Source: Variimorphobacter saccharofermentans
GTDB taxonomy: Bacteria > Bacillota > Clostridia > Lachnospirales > Lachnospiraceae
Direction of reading: 5' to 3'
Length of the DNA: 64,000 nt
Assembly (NCBI RefSeq): GCF_014174405.1
Contig: NZ_JACEGA010000001.1
Span: 3,698,501-3,762,500, forward strand
The notes beneath the pieces were generated by a model. The model had not been told where the DNA came from, did not search any database, and saw nothing but the letters and a program-made list of their open reading frames with translations. Positions within the stretch are counted from its first letter, which is position 1; every line of letters begins with the position of its first letter. Position numbers and translations under genes: made by a program. This document shows positions 52,801 to 61,072 of the stretch, one piece after another.

Positions 52801-53234
52801 GCTGTTATCTTCATCCACACATTTCGATATATTCCTGCTCCGGAATACCAACGGGAATTGGGAGATTGATGTACCACCCTTACCTTTATCTCATTTTCAC
52901 CAACTTTAAGATATTTCGTAATATCGAATTCAAAAGAGGAATAACCATATTTCCACTCACCAGCAACCTTATCATTAATAAACACCGTACTATTCATATA
53001 TACGCCTTCAAAGTAAAGTGATATTACATGGTTTTGCAGTTCCTCAATTATGAAAGTCTTCCTATACCAGCCTTCACCGGTTTCATACAAATCATTAGTA
53101 TTATATATCAGCCAATCATGCGGTATATCCACGAGCTGCCATTCAACAGCGGGATCATGGATGCTATCAAGGCTTGCTCCAATTTCTCTTTTTGTAAAGC
53201 TCCAGCCATCATTAAATAGTTTTTTACTGCTCAA
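49815..53234 (-). CDS. Glycoside hydrolase family 2 (beta-galactosidase-like), large
   Basis: 1139 residues from a TTG start with AGGAGG twelve bases upstream. A GH2 sandwich (WQLVDIPHDWLIYNTNDLYE, EGWYRKTF), an Ig-like domain, then the TIM barrel with acid/base glutamate at about E383 (MWSIGNEIYD) and nucleophile at about E462 (WVIYGSETSA); FIWSGFDYIGEPTPY is the substrate pocket. From about 570 come a DUF4982-type beta domain and Ig-like domains (one BIG2-like at about 820-890). The C-terminal 130 residues resemble a carbohydrate-binding (CBM6/malectin-like) domain. No signal peptide is visible, so it seems cytoplasmic despite its binding modules. The sugar released cannot be read from sequence. 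Confidence 0.9.
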   Translation of the reverse strand: MSSKKLFNDGWSFTKREIGASLDSIHDPAVEWQLVDIPHDWLIYNTNDLYETGEGWYRKTFIIEELQNHVISLYFEGVYMNSTVFINDKVAGEWKYGYSSFEFDITKYLKVGENEIKVRVVHQSPNSRWYSGAGIYRNVWMKITAETHFVTDGIYITTRKEDSSWKVELDAETITKAAKSMNAVIQHTILGEDDRVVAKSANTLDIGNVITLDKQVVEVTDPILWSLEKPYLYTLRSELLLDGAIVDEVTQSFGFRILRFDSEKGFFINDSNMKLHGANHHHDLGSLGAAVNKVALERQLTILKDMGVNAIRTSHNMPATELMELADRMGMLIVSEAFDIWELSKTEYDYSRFFPDWHERDVASWIRRDRNHPSVIMWSIGNEIYDTHASERGVEITKKLKELVYLHDPRHNALVTIGSNYMAWEGAQKCADEIDCVGYNYAEYLYEKHHSNHPDWVIYGSETSATIQSRGVYHFPADVSTITHDDEQCSSLGNCTTRWGAKSTQHAIIDDRDTKFCLGQFIWSGFDYIGEPTPYTTKNSYFGQIDTAGFPKDTYYLYQAEWTDYKVKPMVHILPYWDFNEGQLIDIRIYSNAPKTELFFNEKSMGVFEIDHKKGKQLSGTWQLEYHPGTIKAVAYDENDNVIAVDTRTSFQDAAKIIIKPDKTTLYANGLDLIFVELSMEDKNGNMVWNANNRVEVEVSGAGRLVGLDNGDSTDYDQYKGTSRKLFQGKLLAIIAAKLEPGDIHITVSSMGLPTETMILKALPCDRIPGVTALAENVKSEYVDEIPIRKIELSRQGNRYLGKEYNTVLITAKIYPENATYQDLIWQVFTPGGIETNIAKIEAASREAKVTALGDGSFRVRCSAKNGKKSPEVISELEFEVTGLGITRSNPYELVHAGLYNATNTDLGAGLFGGVVTGDGETYFAISNLDFGDFGSDEITIPIFSFENDPIPVEIWEGIPGETDSELLLRGSYQAKSIYNTYQSNTFRLTRRVKGVTTISLAFDQKLTVQGFWFTKQDKAYAKLLAKENDGIYGDHFIIMENAIEQIGNNVNIEFMNMDFGTEGFSKLIICGKSNIKSNTIHIRFYGDDGDVNQIAEFPHSEEYVEKEYILNSVTGNQRVSFMFMPGSNFDFKWFQFIK

Positions 53235-53291
53235 GTTATTGCCTCCTAACTCATTCTCAGAAAAGGGTAATGTACTAAGCCAAATTATAGC

Positions 53292-53310
53292 ATAGCATTT
53301 TTCGTGCTAT
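53292..53310. promoter_or_regulatory. Candidate operator upstream of the GH2 gene
   Basis: ATAGCA and TGCTAT pair around a seven-base centre, next to a minus-strand TATAAT (about 53284-53289). The position suggests a repressor site. No clear -35 was found. Confidence 0.35.
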
Positions 53311-53467
53311 AACCCTCAATATTTTATTAATTTCACCTTAGAAAATAAAGAATTTTCTTTGTTTTCAACGTAAATCCATGATACAATGGGTACGTATTTC
53401 ATATGCTTGATAACTCGTTCATCATACGAGCTCAAATAGATTATCACAAAAGAAAGGTATGGTTATT

Positions 53468-54238
53468 ATGATGAATAAAAAGAAGCTTATCTCCATCAAG
53501 GGACGTCCTGCAATATCCATTGTTTATCTTTTATTACGAATATCCGTAATCTTTGTTATCATTAATCAACTGAAAAGCAGGGATTATGAAAATATATTCT
53601 TATGCATCTTAACACTGATACTGTTTTTTATTCCCAGCTTTATTGAGAAAAAGATACATATTGATATCCCCGATACTCTTGAGACCATAATTCTGCTGTT
53701 TATCTTCTCCGCAGAAATTCTTGGCGAAATTAATGAGTATTATCTTATATTCCCCTACTGGGACACCATGCTGCATACCTTGAACGGCTTCTTAGCCGCT
53801 GCACTGGGACTATCACTCATCGATATTCTGAATAAAAACGATAAATTCGCAATATCCTTGTCACCACTTTTCGTGGCTTTGGTAGCATTTTGCTTTTCTA
53901 TGACAATTGGTGTTATTTGGGAGCTTTTTGAATTCTCTATGGATCAATTCTTCGGCTTTGATATGCAAAAAGATACTTATGTAACATCCTTTCAATCTGT
54001 TTTGCTACACCCTGAGGGTAGGAATATCCCCGTAAAAGTAGAAATCCAGGATCTGACCGTGAATGGTCAAGCCTGGAAGGCTTATATCGATCTTGGATTA
54101 ATAGACACTATGATGGATCTGTTCGTTAATTTTATCGGAGCCACAGTATTCTCTATATTTGGTTATTTTTATGTGAAAAACAGAGGTAACGGTAATTTCC
54201 TGAAGCGTTTTATTTTACGTTGGAAAAAGCCAGTGTAA
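53468..54238 (+). CDS. Membrane protein, YjdF-like (DUF2238 type)
   Basis: About 256 residues (starts at 53459, 53468 or 53471 are all possible; 53468 suits the AAAGG site best). Six or seven helices. FPYWDTMLHTLNGFLAAALG and IGVIWELFEFSMDQFFGFDM, with paired His, Trp and Glu in helices, and GLIDTMMDLFVNFIGATVFS are the motifs I associate with the YjdF/DUF2238 membrane family. A larger outer loop (about residues 180-210) lies between the last two helix groups. No function is established. Single gene. Confidence 0.7.
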   Translation: MMNKKKLISIKGRPAISIVYLLLRISVIFVIINQLKSRDYENIFLCILTLILFFIPSFIEKKIHIDIPDTLETIILLFIFSAEILGEINEYYLIFPYWDTMLHTLNGFLAAALGLSLIDILNKNDKFAISLSPLFVALVAFCFSMTIGVIWELFEFSMDQFFGFDMQKDTYVTSFQSVLLHPEGRNIPVKVEIQDLTVNGQAWKAYIDLGLIDTMMDLFVNFIGATVFSIFGYFYVKNRGNGNFLKRFILRWKKPV

Positions 54239-54263
54239 GTTTCTTTTAACAGTTACACCGCAC

Positions 54264-55613
54264 CTAGATACCATGTCTCTTCACATAATGTCGATAATAC
54301 AGGATAAATAGAATGGAGGTGGTAACCCAGGTTAATGGGTAGCTGAAAATAACCGCCTTCATATCCGGCCAAACCGGTACCGCAATAAATACCCATATCA
54401 TTCGTAGTAAGCATATACCTAGACAGGTAATAATCATTGGTATAAAAGTACTTCCCATGCCTCTTAACGTACCGGAGAGTATCTCAATTGATACATAGGT
54501 AATAAAGGTTGGTGCCAGAAACCGAAGTATCACAAGACCTATTTCTATCACTTCTACCTCATCCGTAAATAACCGATATACATAAGCTCCTCCAAAATAC
54601 AGAACCGAACTTAGGCAAATAGCAACCACCATTGCTATGAGGAGGCATTGCCTCATTCCTTTCTTAACCCGGTCATACTTACCTGCTCCATAGTTCTGTC
54701 CTGAAAATGTAGTTACAGAGATACCAAATGAATTCATGGTCATCCAGAAGATTCCGTCTATTTTGCCATAAGCAGTCCAAGCAGCGATGGTGTCGGTGCC
54801 AAATTGATTCATATTGGACTGAATTATTACATTGGACGAACTATACATTAAGGATTGCAGACCAGCCGGTAATCCAACCCGAATTATCCTCTTTAGCATA
54901 TCCCCATGAAACCGTATATTCTTAATACTTAACTTATAGATATCGTTCGTCTTGATCAGAGTAATACAGACTAATATTGCACTGCAGATCTGGGATACTA
55001 CCGTCGCTACAGCAACTCCATTGACTCCCTGATGAAAAACTACAACAAAAACAACATCCAGTATGATATTAACAAAACAACTAACAATCAGAAAATATAA
55101 TGGACGTTTCGAATCTCCAATCGCACGAAGAATTCCTGAGCCCATATTGTATAATAAATTCGCGATCATTCCGCCAAAATAAATACGAATATAAGTTAAC
55201 GAATGTGGCAGGATATTATCTGGAGTTCCCATCCAGTGTAATGCAATGGGTGCTCCGACAATTCCTACCACCATAATAACAGCTCCTCCTGTTATCGCTA
55301 ATGCAATTGCGGTATGTACTGCTTTACTTACCTCTTTTTTATCATTTCCACCATAGTATTGAGATATGATAACCGTTGCACCAGTAGAAACTCCAACAAA
55401 AAAGCCTACAAATAAGTTAATCAGTGTTCCGGTTGTACCTCCTACCGCTGATAAAGCTTCTTTGCTTACAAATCTACCTACAACAACTGCGTCCGCTGTG
55501 TTATATAATTGTTGAAAAAAGGTTCCGAATAACATCGGAAAGAAGAAAATCAATAGCTGCTGCCATATAACGCCTTCTGTAATCCGGTTACTGTGCTCCT
55601 GGTTCTTAAACAT
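54264..55613 (-). CDS. MATE-family multidrug/cation efflux protein
   Basis: 449 residues with twelve helices, two halves of six. IWQQLLIFFFPMLFGTFFQQ opens the first half, and ADAVVVGRFVSKEALSAVGG is the family signature; GLPAGLQSLMYSSSNVIIQS opens the second. MATE proteins export drugs, dyes or metabolites using Na+ or H+ gradients; the substrate is unknown. Ribosome site GAGGTGGGG. Single gene in the minus direction. Confidence 0.93.
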   Translation of the reverse strand: MFKNQEHSNRITEGVIWQQLLIFFFPMLFGTFFQQLYNTADAVVVGRFVSKEALSAVGGTTGTLINLFVGFFVGVSTGATVIISQYYGGNDKKEVSKAVHTAIALAITGGAVIMVVGIVGAPIALHWMGTPDNILPHSLTYIRIYFGGMIANLLYNMGSGILRAIGDSKRPLYFLIVSCFVNIILDVVFVVVFHQGVNGVAVATVVSQICSAILVCITLIKTNDIYKLSIKNIRFHGDMLKRIIRVGLPAGLQSLMYSSSNVIIQSNMNQFGTDTIAAWTAYGKIDGIFWMTMNSFGISVTTFSGQNYGAGKYDRVKKGMRQCLLIAMVVAICLSSVLYFGGAYVYRLFTDEVEVIEIGLVILRFLAPTFITYVSIEILSGTLRGMGSTFIPMIITCLGICLLRMIWVFIAVPVWPDMKAVIFSYPLTWVTTSILFILYYRHYVKRHGI

Positions 55614-55916
55614 ATCCCCACCTCAGTCTCTTTGTCGATTCGTGTCATTTCCGAAACGAGAGTATTGATATAATATAGCACCAATTTATATATAGAATCA
55701 ATATTAATTTTATATTATATTATTTTCCATTAAAATATCATTCTTTATATATAATAATTCTAATAACGAATTCATATGTCACAGTAGCCGTATCATTGTT
55801 TTCATTCTGATTATTCATAATTACATTCATAAAGGTAAATACTAGGATTATGGTACTATCATGAAAGCACATGCATCCAACTATTAATTAAATCCTACAA
55901 TGAAGGGAGTAACCAA
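55614..55916. other. AT-rich intergenic region
   Basis: 303 bases between MATE and the 56-residue gene, rich in TATA-like runs. No gene, hairpin or clear promoter that I can support. Confidence 0.5.
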
Positions 55917-56087
55917 ATGGATAATAATAAAAACAGAATGAAGGATAGAGAAAAGAGTAATGCAGAGCTACGAAAAATGCAGCCAAAGAACAATGCTGAT
56001 GTCGGTATAATGAATGGTCAGATTATCGGAGTGCACGAGGGAAAGCACGAAAAGAGACGACCTGATCGAAAAGAATTAAATACTTAA
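55917..56087 (+). CDS. 56-residue charged small protein
   Basis: ATG at 55917 with GAAGGGAG upstream, ending TAA at 56087. It begins MDNNKNRMKDREKSNAELRK and ends with KHEKRRPDRKELNT; the middle is VGIMNGQIIGVHEGK. It has no membrane segment, a strong positive charge, and looks mostly disordered around a short hydrophobic strand. It stands alone on the plus strand between two minus-strand genes. No family recognised. Confidence 0.65.
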   Translation: MDNNKNRMKDREKSNAELRKMQPKNNADVGIMNGQIIGVHEGKHEKRRPDRKELNT

Positions 56088-56144
56088 GGAAAAGCTTTAT
56101 ATCTGACATACTCCGTAAACATTCATTTCAAAGAAATTCTATAT

Positions 56145-56216
56145 AAAAAACGCCTCTCCCTTATTATAGCCCCAAGATATAATATCCATGATACCGGGCA
56201 GAAAACGGGAGAGGTA
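56145..56216 (-). terminator. Terminator of the LytTR/ABC operon
   Basis: On the minus strand CCTCTCCC (56214-56207) pairs with GGGAGAGG (56160-56153) and is followed by CGTTTTTTATAT. It may also stop the small plus-strand gene. Confidence 0.75.
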
Positions 56217-56220
56217 TCTA

Positions 56221-56931
56221 TTATTCAGAGAAAGTCCCTTTTCGATATGCAAATAGGAATATGGCTAAAAACGCAATGATATTTACACCTATAATCAGGA
56301 AACGCTCCATAGTAAAATTACTCTTACTCAGATCATTAACCAGATAATTGATCTGTTGTGTATACAAGAACCTGGAAAACTTCGCAAAGGTTTTATTGAA
56401 CATAGCAATCATCGGTAAGAAAGCCGTAACCATAGCGATTGGTAGCACAACACTGTTCGCACTCATTTGATTTTTCATCAGAATGCCTATTGTACTGCCC
56501 AGGATTAGGGAAGAAAGTATTCCGATGATGAGGATGCCGACAAAGGCTGTCAGCTCAGCACCTCGATATCCTCCGACTACACCAAAGAATACTGCTCCTA
56601 AGGAGCAAATGAGAAAGGTATAGCTTCCCACTCCAAGGAGATATTCGAGCGGCTTTACATTGGACATTATAAGAACACGCAGTGTATTCTGTTCCTTCTC
56701 TTCTGTGATAATGCTCGCCATAATCACATTGGGAACCATTCCTGCATACATAGTTGCAAATAGAACCACAAAATAGGTTCGGGGTATCTCACTATTGCCT
56801 TTTGCTATTGTTTCCGTAAGGATCAACGCAATAATTGGAAAAATAACAAACTGAATGAAAATCGCTTTATTTTTAATGGTATCCTTCCACTGTTTGATAA
56901 ATATAGCCCAAACTCTTTTAAAAGTTATCAT
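56221..56931 (-). CDS. ABC-2-type transporter permease
   Basis: 236 residues with six helices, including TYFVVLFATMYAGMVPNVIM and the PLEYLLGVGSYTFLICSLGA loop and helix typical of ABC-2 permeases. EEKEQNTLRVLIMSNVKP is the cytoplasmic coupling segment of this family. It forms the membrane part of an exporter with the ATPase encoded one base upstream. Such LytTR-controlled pairs often export antimicrobial peptides or lipids, but the substrate is unknown. Confidence 0.88.
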   Translation of the reverse strand: MITFKRVWAIFIKQWKDTIKNKAIFIQFVIFPIIALILTETIAKGNSEIPRTYFVVLFATMYAGMVPNVIMASIITEEKEQNTLRVLIMSNVKPLEYLLGVGSYTFLICSLGAVFFGVVGGYRGAELTAFVGILIIGILSSLILGSTIGILMKNQMSANSVVLPIAMVTAFLPMIAMFNKTFAKFSRFLYTQQINYLVNDLSKSNFTMERFLIIGVNIIAFLAIFLFAYRKGTFSE

Positions 56932-56932
56932 A

Positions 56933-57781
56933 TTAAGACAGCTCCTTCCCGGTTAATGCAATAAATACGGTTTCCAGATTCGGCTCTGAGGAATGAATGG
57001 ATTCCACTTCCTCTGAAGCAAAATACTCATAAATCTGCTTTGAAGAAGCAGCACCATTTTGTAACGTAACCAGCTGACCGTTCTTCAATAGGATAGTAAT
57101 TTTCTTATCTTCATTATACTTTCTGCATAGAGCGTCTGGTTCTCCGTATTCTACTACTTCTCCTTCGTTTAACAGTGCGATATGGTCACACAGCTTCGAC
57201 GCCTCCTCCATGTTATGGGTTGTAAGAAAGATCGTGGTACCACTTTCTTTTAGCTCCAATAAAAGCTGATGTATCTTCAAACAGGTTGCAGGGTCGATAC
57301 CGCTTGTCGGCTCATCCAGGAACAGCAATTCCGGTTTGTGCATGATTGCCCTTGCCAGCACCAGTCTCTGTACCATACCCTTTGAGAGCTTACTTACCGG
57401 TTTTCTAATGGCTTCCGATAATTCCACCTTTTTCAGAACCTCTTTTATTTTCTTCTTATCGATGCCATAAATACTGGAAAACATGAGTAAATTATCATAA
57501 CAGCTAAGTCTGGAATACAATCCGCTGTTATCCAATACCATACCTATCTTAGCGTATACCTTATCATTGATATACCTGGTGTTTGTTCCTAATATCGTGG
57601 CTTCCCCTGAGGTGGGCTTTATTTGTCCGGTTAGAATTTTAATGATGGTAGTCTTGCCGGCACCGGATGGACCCAGCAGGCCAAATATTTCACCCTTGGA
57701 TACTGATAGATTAAGTTTCTTTAATACCTGTTTTTCTCCAAAGGATTTCTCAATATTATTCAATGTTATAATGGCTTCCAT
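56933..57781 (-). CDS. ABC transporter ATP-binding protein
   Basis: 282 residues from the ATG at 57781; a longer frame to 57874 overlaps the end of the DUF3021 gene and would add 31 residues. Walker A GPSGAGKTT, the Q-loop region IGMVLDNSGLYSR, signature LSKGMVQRL, Walker B LLFLDEPTSG, and the switch His in TTHNMEEASK are all present. It powers the ABC-2 permease. Third of four genes in a LytTR-DUF3021-ATPase-permease operon. Confidence 0.93.
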   Translation of the reverse strand: MEAIITLNNIEKSFGEKQVLKKLNLSVSKGEIFGLLGPSGAGKTTIIKILTGQIKPTSGEATILGTNTRYINDKVYAKIGMVLDNSGLYSRLSCYDNLLMFSSIYGIDKKKIKEVLKKVELSEAIRKPVSKLSKGMVQRLVLARAIMHKPELLFLDEPTSGIDPATCLKIHQLLLELKESGTTIFLTTHNMEEASKLCDHIALLNEGEVVEYGEPDALCRKYNEDKKITILLKNGQLVTLQNGAASSKQIYEYFASEEVESIHSSEPNLETVFIALTGKELS

Positions 57782-57818
57782 TGTATTAATCTCGCCTCTC
57801 TCCTTATTATACTTGTCT

Positions 57819-58304
57819 TTATTCCGAATTCCTCTTTTTCTTATAATCTGATAACAGTTGTTCATATTTTTCATTCTCTTGTTCTAATCGAACAATCTTT
57901 ATCACGGTACCGCATGCAAAGCAACCTCCAAAGGATAAGATAAATCCAACCCATCCACTAAAGGAATTAATCGGGAACCATCCAAAGACTGCTATACAGA
58001 CTACCATGATAAGAACTATACTGAATAACATCAAAATAATTCTTTGAAGCGTGGATCGATTCTTTAAAAATCGTTCCGATGTAAAAAATGATTTTACTAG
58101 TGTTACAAGAAATGAAACGATGAGAAATTGCAGTAACGTAATGTAAGAAATACCTTTCCTACCCAAAAGATACATGGTTGAATAATTCTGAATTTCATCT
58201 CCCCATATCGAACCGATGATTGAGACAAACAACATTGTTACCGAAAAGACTACCAGTACCTCCCCCAGGAATCGACTATACTTAGCTATTATTCGTTCTT
58301 TCAT
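57819..58304 (-). CDS. DUF3021-family membrane protein
   Basis: 161 residues with four helices (two hairpins: FLGEVLVVFSVTMLFVSIIG, then two longer spans before FGGCFACGTVIKIVRLEQEN) and a charged coiled C-tail (EKYEQLLSDYKKKRNSE). It starts directly after the LytTR stop. DUF3021 proteins are usually paired with LytTR regulators and are thought to hold or silence them at the membrane, which would link regulator activity to an envelope signal (family context). Confidence 0.88.
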   Translation of the reverse strand: MKERIIAKYSRFLGEVLVVFSVTMLFVSIIGSIWGDEIQNYSTMYLLGRKGISYITLLQFLIVSFLVTLVKSFFTSERFLKNRSTLQRIILMLFSIVLIMVVCIAVFGWFPINSFSGWVGFILSFGGCFACGTVIKIVRLEQENEKYEQLLSDYKKKRNSE

Positions 58305-58745
58305 CTATTTCACCCCCAGTTTACTTTTAATAATCCCTGCGTATTGTCGGGATACATAAAGCTTCTCATTGTTATTCATCGTTACCAGAATTCTTCCATC
58401 AAGATCGGCTTTCAAAGCTCTGATCTGATTAAAATTAATAATACATGACTTCCCTGCGCGAAAGAAATCGTGTTCCTCCAGTTGCTCCTCCAGTTCATAA
58501 AGCTTAAGTGGGGTTTCAAATACATCCTTCTCCGTATAGAAAAAGGTCTTTTTATCTACCGTATCAATATACAATATCTTTGATGCATCCAAAATATAGG
58601 TCTGTCCATCCTTCATACCGGTCAGCTTTAAATCAAGGACCCGAAGCATCGCTATTATTTTTGATATGTCTTGATTCATACGCTTACAATTAATAATGAT
58701 CTCGGTATCCTCCATATTGCTATTCTCATTGATTTGAATTCTCAC
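58305..58745 (-). CDS. LytTR-family DNA-binding regulator
   Basis: 146 residues from the GTG at 58745 behind AGGGGGTG; the longer frame starts at 58814 but lacks a ribosome site. The LytTR domain fills the C-terminal 100 residues (ILDASKILYIDTVDKKTFFY, FFRAGKSCIINFNQIRAL, LYVSRQYAGIIKSKLG). The first 45 residues are a short dimer or signal part. It likely controls its own operon. No receiver domain, so it probably depends on the DUF3021 partner rather than phosphorylation. Confidence 0.92.
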   Translation of the reverse strand: MRIQINENSNMEDTEIIINCKRMNQDISKIIAMLRVLDLKLTGMKDGQTYILDASKILYIDTVDKKTFFYTEKDVFETPLKLYELEEQLEEHDFFRAGKSCIINFNQIRALKADLDGRILVTMNNNEKLYVSRQYAGIIKSKLGVK

Positions 58746-58814
58746 CTTAGCACCCCCTAAGCCCATAGTAAATACGTATTCATTAACCCAATATATTGGT
58801 CGGCCTATAATCAT

Positions 58815-58867
58815 AATATATAGATAAGTTCATACATTATCAATAGCTTTTTACCAAGTTACGGTAA
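58815..58867 (-). promoter_or_regulatory. LytTR operon promoter with upstream palindrome
   Basis: Minus strand TTGATA (58843-58838), 17 bases, TATATT (58820-58815). Immediately upstream is TTACC, seven bases, GGTAA (58851-58867), a candidate site for the LytTR protein. Confidence 0.6.
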
Positions 58868-58936
58868 TTCCAAGCTAAGTTGCTGAAGGTGCGCGCTAAC
58901 ATGGAGGTAAATAATAGAATCTTATACAATAAAATA

Positions 58937-58958
58937 GGCTGTGCCACTTGGCACAGCC
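58937..58958 (-). terminator. Terminator of the CD3324-type gene
   Basis: GGCTGTGCCA pairs perfectly with TGGCACAGCC around two bases, followed by TATTTTATTG on the minus strand. Confidence 0.8.
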
Positions 58959-59089
58959 CACATTTGTACTAGAAGCTAAGCACCTCTAATATAATTTTCA
59001 AAATAACCAACCCCTTTCAAGCGATATTGACCGGTCACTAGTATTATCTCACATTATTTCCGGCGCAAATAGGGATAAAATAATTAAAT

Positions 59090-59353
59090 TCATTTTTTCC
59101 TATAAATGATCTTTCGTATGGTCTCTTCACTCAGATGAAATTTCTCGGATAATTCGGCGACCGTAACTCCCCGTTGAAAGAGCTCTTTCACCTTTTTATT
59201 TCGCATATCAATTAGTGTTCGGGCTCCGCTAACGTCACCCCAGCCGGCTTTTCTACTCTTCTTCGGAATATAGACAAGACTTCCCTCTACATACTCTTGA
59301 ACTTCCTTCAGTAGGCGGGCCGGCAATACTTCTATGCCTTTCTTGTAATTCAA
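59090..59353 (-). CDS. CD3324-type small HTH protein
   Basis: 87 residues from a TTG start behind GGAGGG. IEVLPARLLKEVQEYVEGSL and YIPKKSRKAGWGDVSGAR open the family fold. The C-terminus has a helix-turn-helix (GVTVAELSEKFHLSEETIRK IIY). The family is common in Clostridia as small predicted regulators, without settled function. IS copy 3 sits 82 bases upstream of the start codon, so its original promoter may be displaced. Confidence 0.82.
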   Translation of the reverse strand: MNYKKGIEVLPARLLKEVQEYVEGSLVYIPKKSRKAGWGDVSGARTLIDMRNKKVKELFQRGVTVAELSEKFHLSEETIRKIIYRKK

Positions 59354-59586
59354 TTCGTTTTCCCTCCATAACTATGCTACAAAACAAATCGTTGCCATCA
59401 TGATTTCTCATAAAACCCACCTCCTAAATATAGTTGTTAGTGTAAAGTATTTTACACTGATTTTTTATAAGAACCCTTTATTTTTCAAGGGTTACAGAGC
59501 TTTTTAAAATAAAAAAACAATGACCCCCTATTTTCAGTTATAATTGAAGTTACCACACAACAAAATACTGAAGAAAGGTCATTGTT

Positions 59587-61044
59587 ATGGACTCAATTAT
59601 ACTCTATTTAATTAACATTATTCAAGAGCAGTACAAACAAATCTGCTATTTACTTCTCTTTATCTGCAAATATATTCCTCTCAAGCAGTGGGCTTTCGAT
59701 GATTCCCATTCCCCTGAGTACCAAAAATTCAAGGTTGATAAACTTCCTACTGTGTACACTCCTGCAACCTTCGATTATCAGCTTTACATAGCTTATATCA
59801 AACACCGCTATGGTTACCTGATTAAACCAATCAAACGCCGTTCCGAATCTGATATCCCAAAGGATTTGGTCTGTCCCCGCTGCGGTGCTCCTCACGATTA
59901 CTTATACAAAAACAATGGCGCCAAAGGTCAATTCATGTGCAAGGTCTGTGAGGAACTCTTTAACTCCGATAACATTTATAAGCATACCATCGAGCTTCGC
60001 TGCCCTTACTGTGGTAACATCTTGGTTCCCAAGAAGGAGCGTAAGTTCTTCCGTATCCACAAGTGTACCAATCGTAAATGTAGCTATTACCTAGCCAATA
60101 AACGTAAGCTTCCACCAGATCTGAAACCGGAAGAAAAACACAAATATAAGCTCCACTATATCTATCGTGAGTTCACGATGGATTTCTTTCGCATGGACTT
60201 ACACTCCCTTCCGTCAAATGCCACGGGCTTCAGTTTCAAGAAGTTTTCTCCTCATATACTGGGATTGGTTCTAACCTATCATGTAAACCTAAAGCTCTCC
60301 ACCAGACAGACTTCTCATGCATTGAAAGAGGTTCACGGTATCGACATTTCCCACACTACTGTTGCCAGTTATGCTATGACCGCGGCTTGTGTCATTAAGC
60401 CTTTCGTAGACACCTACGATTATAAACCATCCAACATCCTCTCTGCCGATGAAACCTACATCAAAAAGCTCGGTAAAAAGCATTATGTCTGGATTATCAT
60501 GGATGCATGTAAAAAGAGCATCCTTGGCTATCAGGTCTCCGATAACCGGAGTGTCGGTCCCTGTATTCTTGCCATGCGCATGGCCTTCGAGAAGTTCAAA
60601 GTGTTTCCCTCAAAGCTTCTGAAATTCATTGCTGACGGTTATAGTGCCTATCCTCTGGCAGCCCAGTATATAAAAGCTCAGAAAGGATGGGACTTTGACG
60701 TAACACAGGTAATCGGACTTACAAATGATGATGCTGTTTCAACCGAATTCCGTTGGGTCAAACAGGTTGTGGAACGTTTAAATCGTACCTTCAAGATGTC
60801 CTACCGCATCACCAATGGTTATAACAGTGATGAGGGTGCCTTGTACGGAGTTTCCCTGTGGGTTGCTTATTACAACTTCCTAAGACCGCATCCCCATAAT
60901 TACTGGAAACCTTTAAATGAGATAGATGAATTCGAGAAAGTAGGGAACATGCCCGCCAAGTGGATTATCCTCATCCGTTTGGGGCAGCAAAAAATCTTGG
61001 AAATGCAGAAATCCTCCGCTGTGTCAGGTAATACCTGTTCCTAG
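59587..61044 (+). CDS. DDE transposase of IS copy 3
   Basis: 485 residues, identical to the transposase of copy 2 (44831-46288). Zinc ribbons in the first 190 residues, then the DDE domain with DETYIKKLG, FIADGYSAYP and VVERLNRTF. Starts at ATG in the same context as copy 2. Frame intact. Confidence 0.95.
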   Translation: MDSIILYLINIIQEQYKQICYLLLFICKYIPLKQWAFDDSHSPEYQKFKVDKLPTVYTPATFDYQLYIAYIKHRYGYLIKPIKRRSESDIPKDLVCPRCGAPHDYLYKNNGAKGQFMCKVCEELFNSDNIYKHTIELRCPYCGNILVPKKERKFFRIHKCTNRKCSYYLANKRKLPPDLKPEEKHKYKLHYIYREFTMDFFRMDLHSLPSNATGFSFKKFSPHILGLVLTYHVNLKLSTRQTSHALKEVHGIDISHTTVASYAMTAACVIKPFVDTYDYKPSNILSADETYIKKLGKKHYVWIIMDACKKSILGYQVSDNRSVGPCILAMRMAFEKFKVFPSKLLKFIADGYSAYPLAAQYIKAQKGWDFDVTQVIGLTNDDAVSTEFRWVKQVVERLNRTFKMSYRITNGYNSDEGALYGVSLWVAYYNFLRPHPHNYWKPLNEIDEFEKVGNMPAKWIILIRLGQQKILEMQKSSAVSGNTCS

Positions 61045-61072
61045 ATTAAGGAGCCAGAGGTGGTACCCAGCC

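Larger units (their letters stand above)
58746..59089. other. Regulatory gap before the LytTR operon
   Basis: 344 bases holding the LytTR promoter and palindrome (58815-58867) and the terminator of the CD3324-type gene (58937-58958). No gene. Confidence 0.6.

Noticed and set aside
59200..59420. Short minus-strand frame starting MRNHDGNDLFC after AGGAGGTGG
   Set aside because: It overlaps the CD3324-type gene in another frame; composition does not look coding, though the ribosome site is notable.
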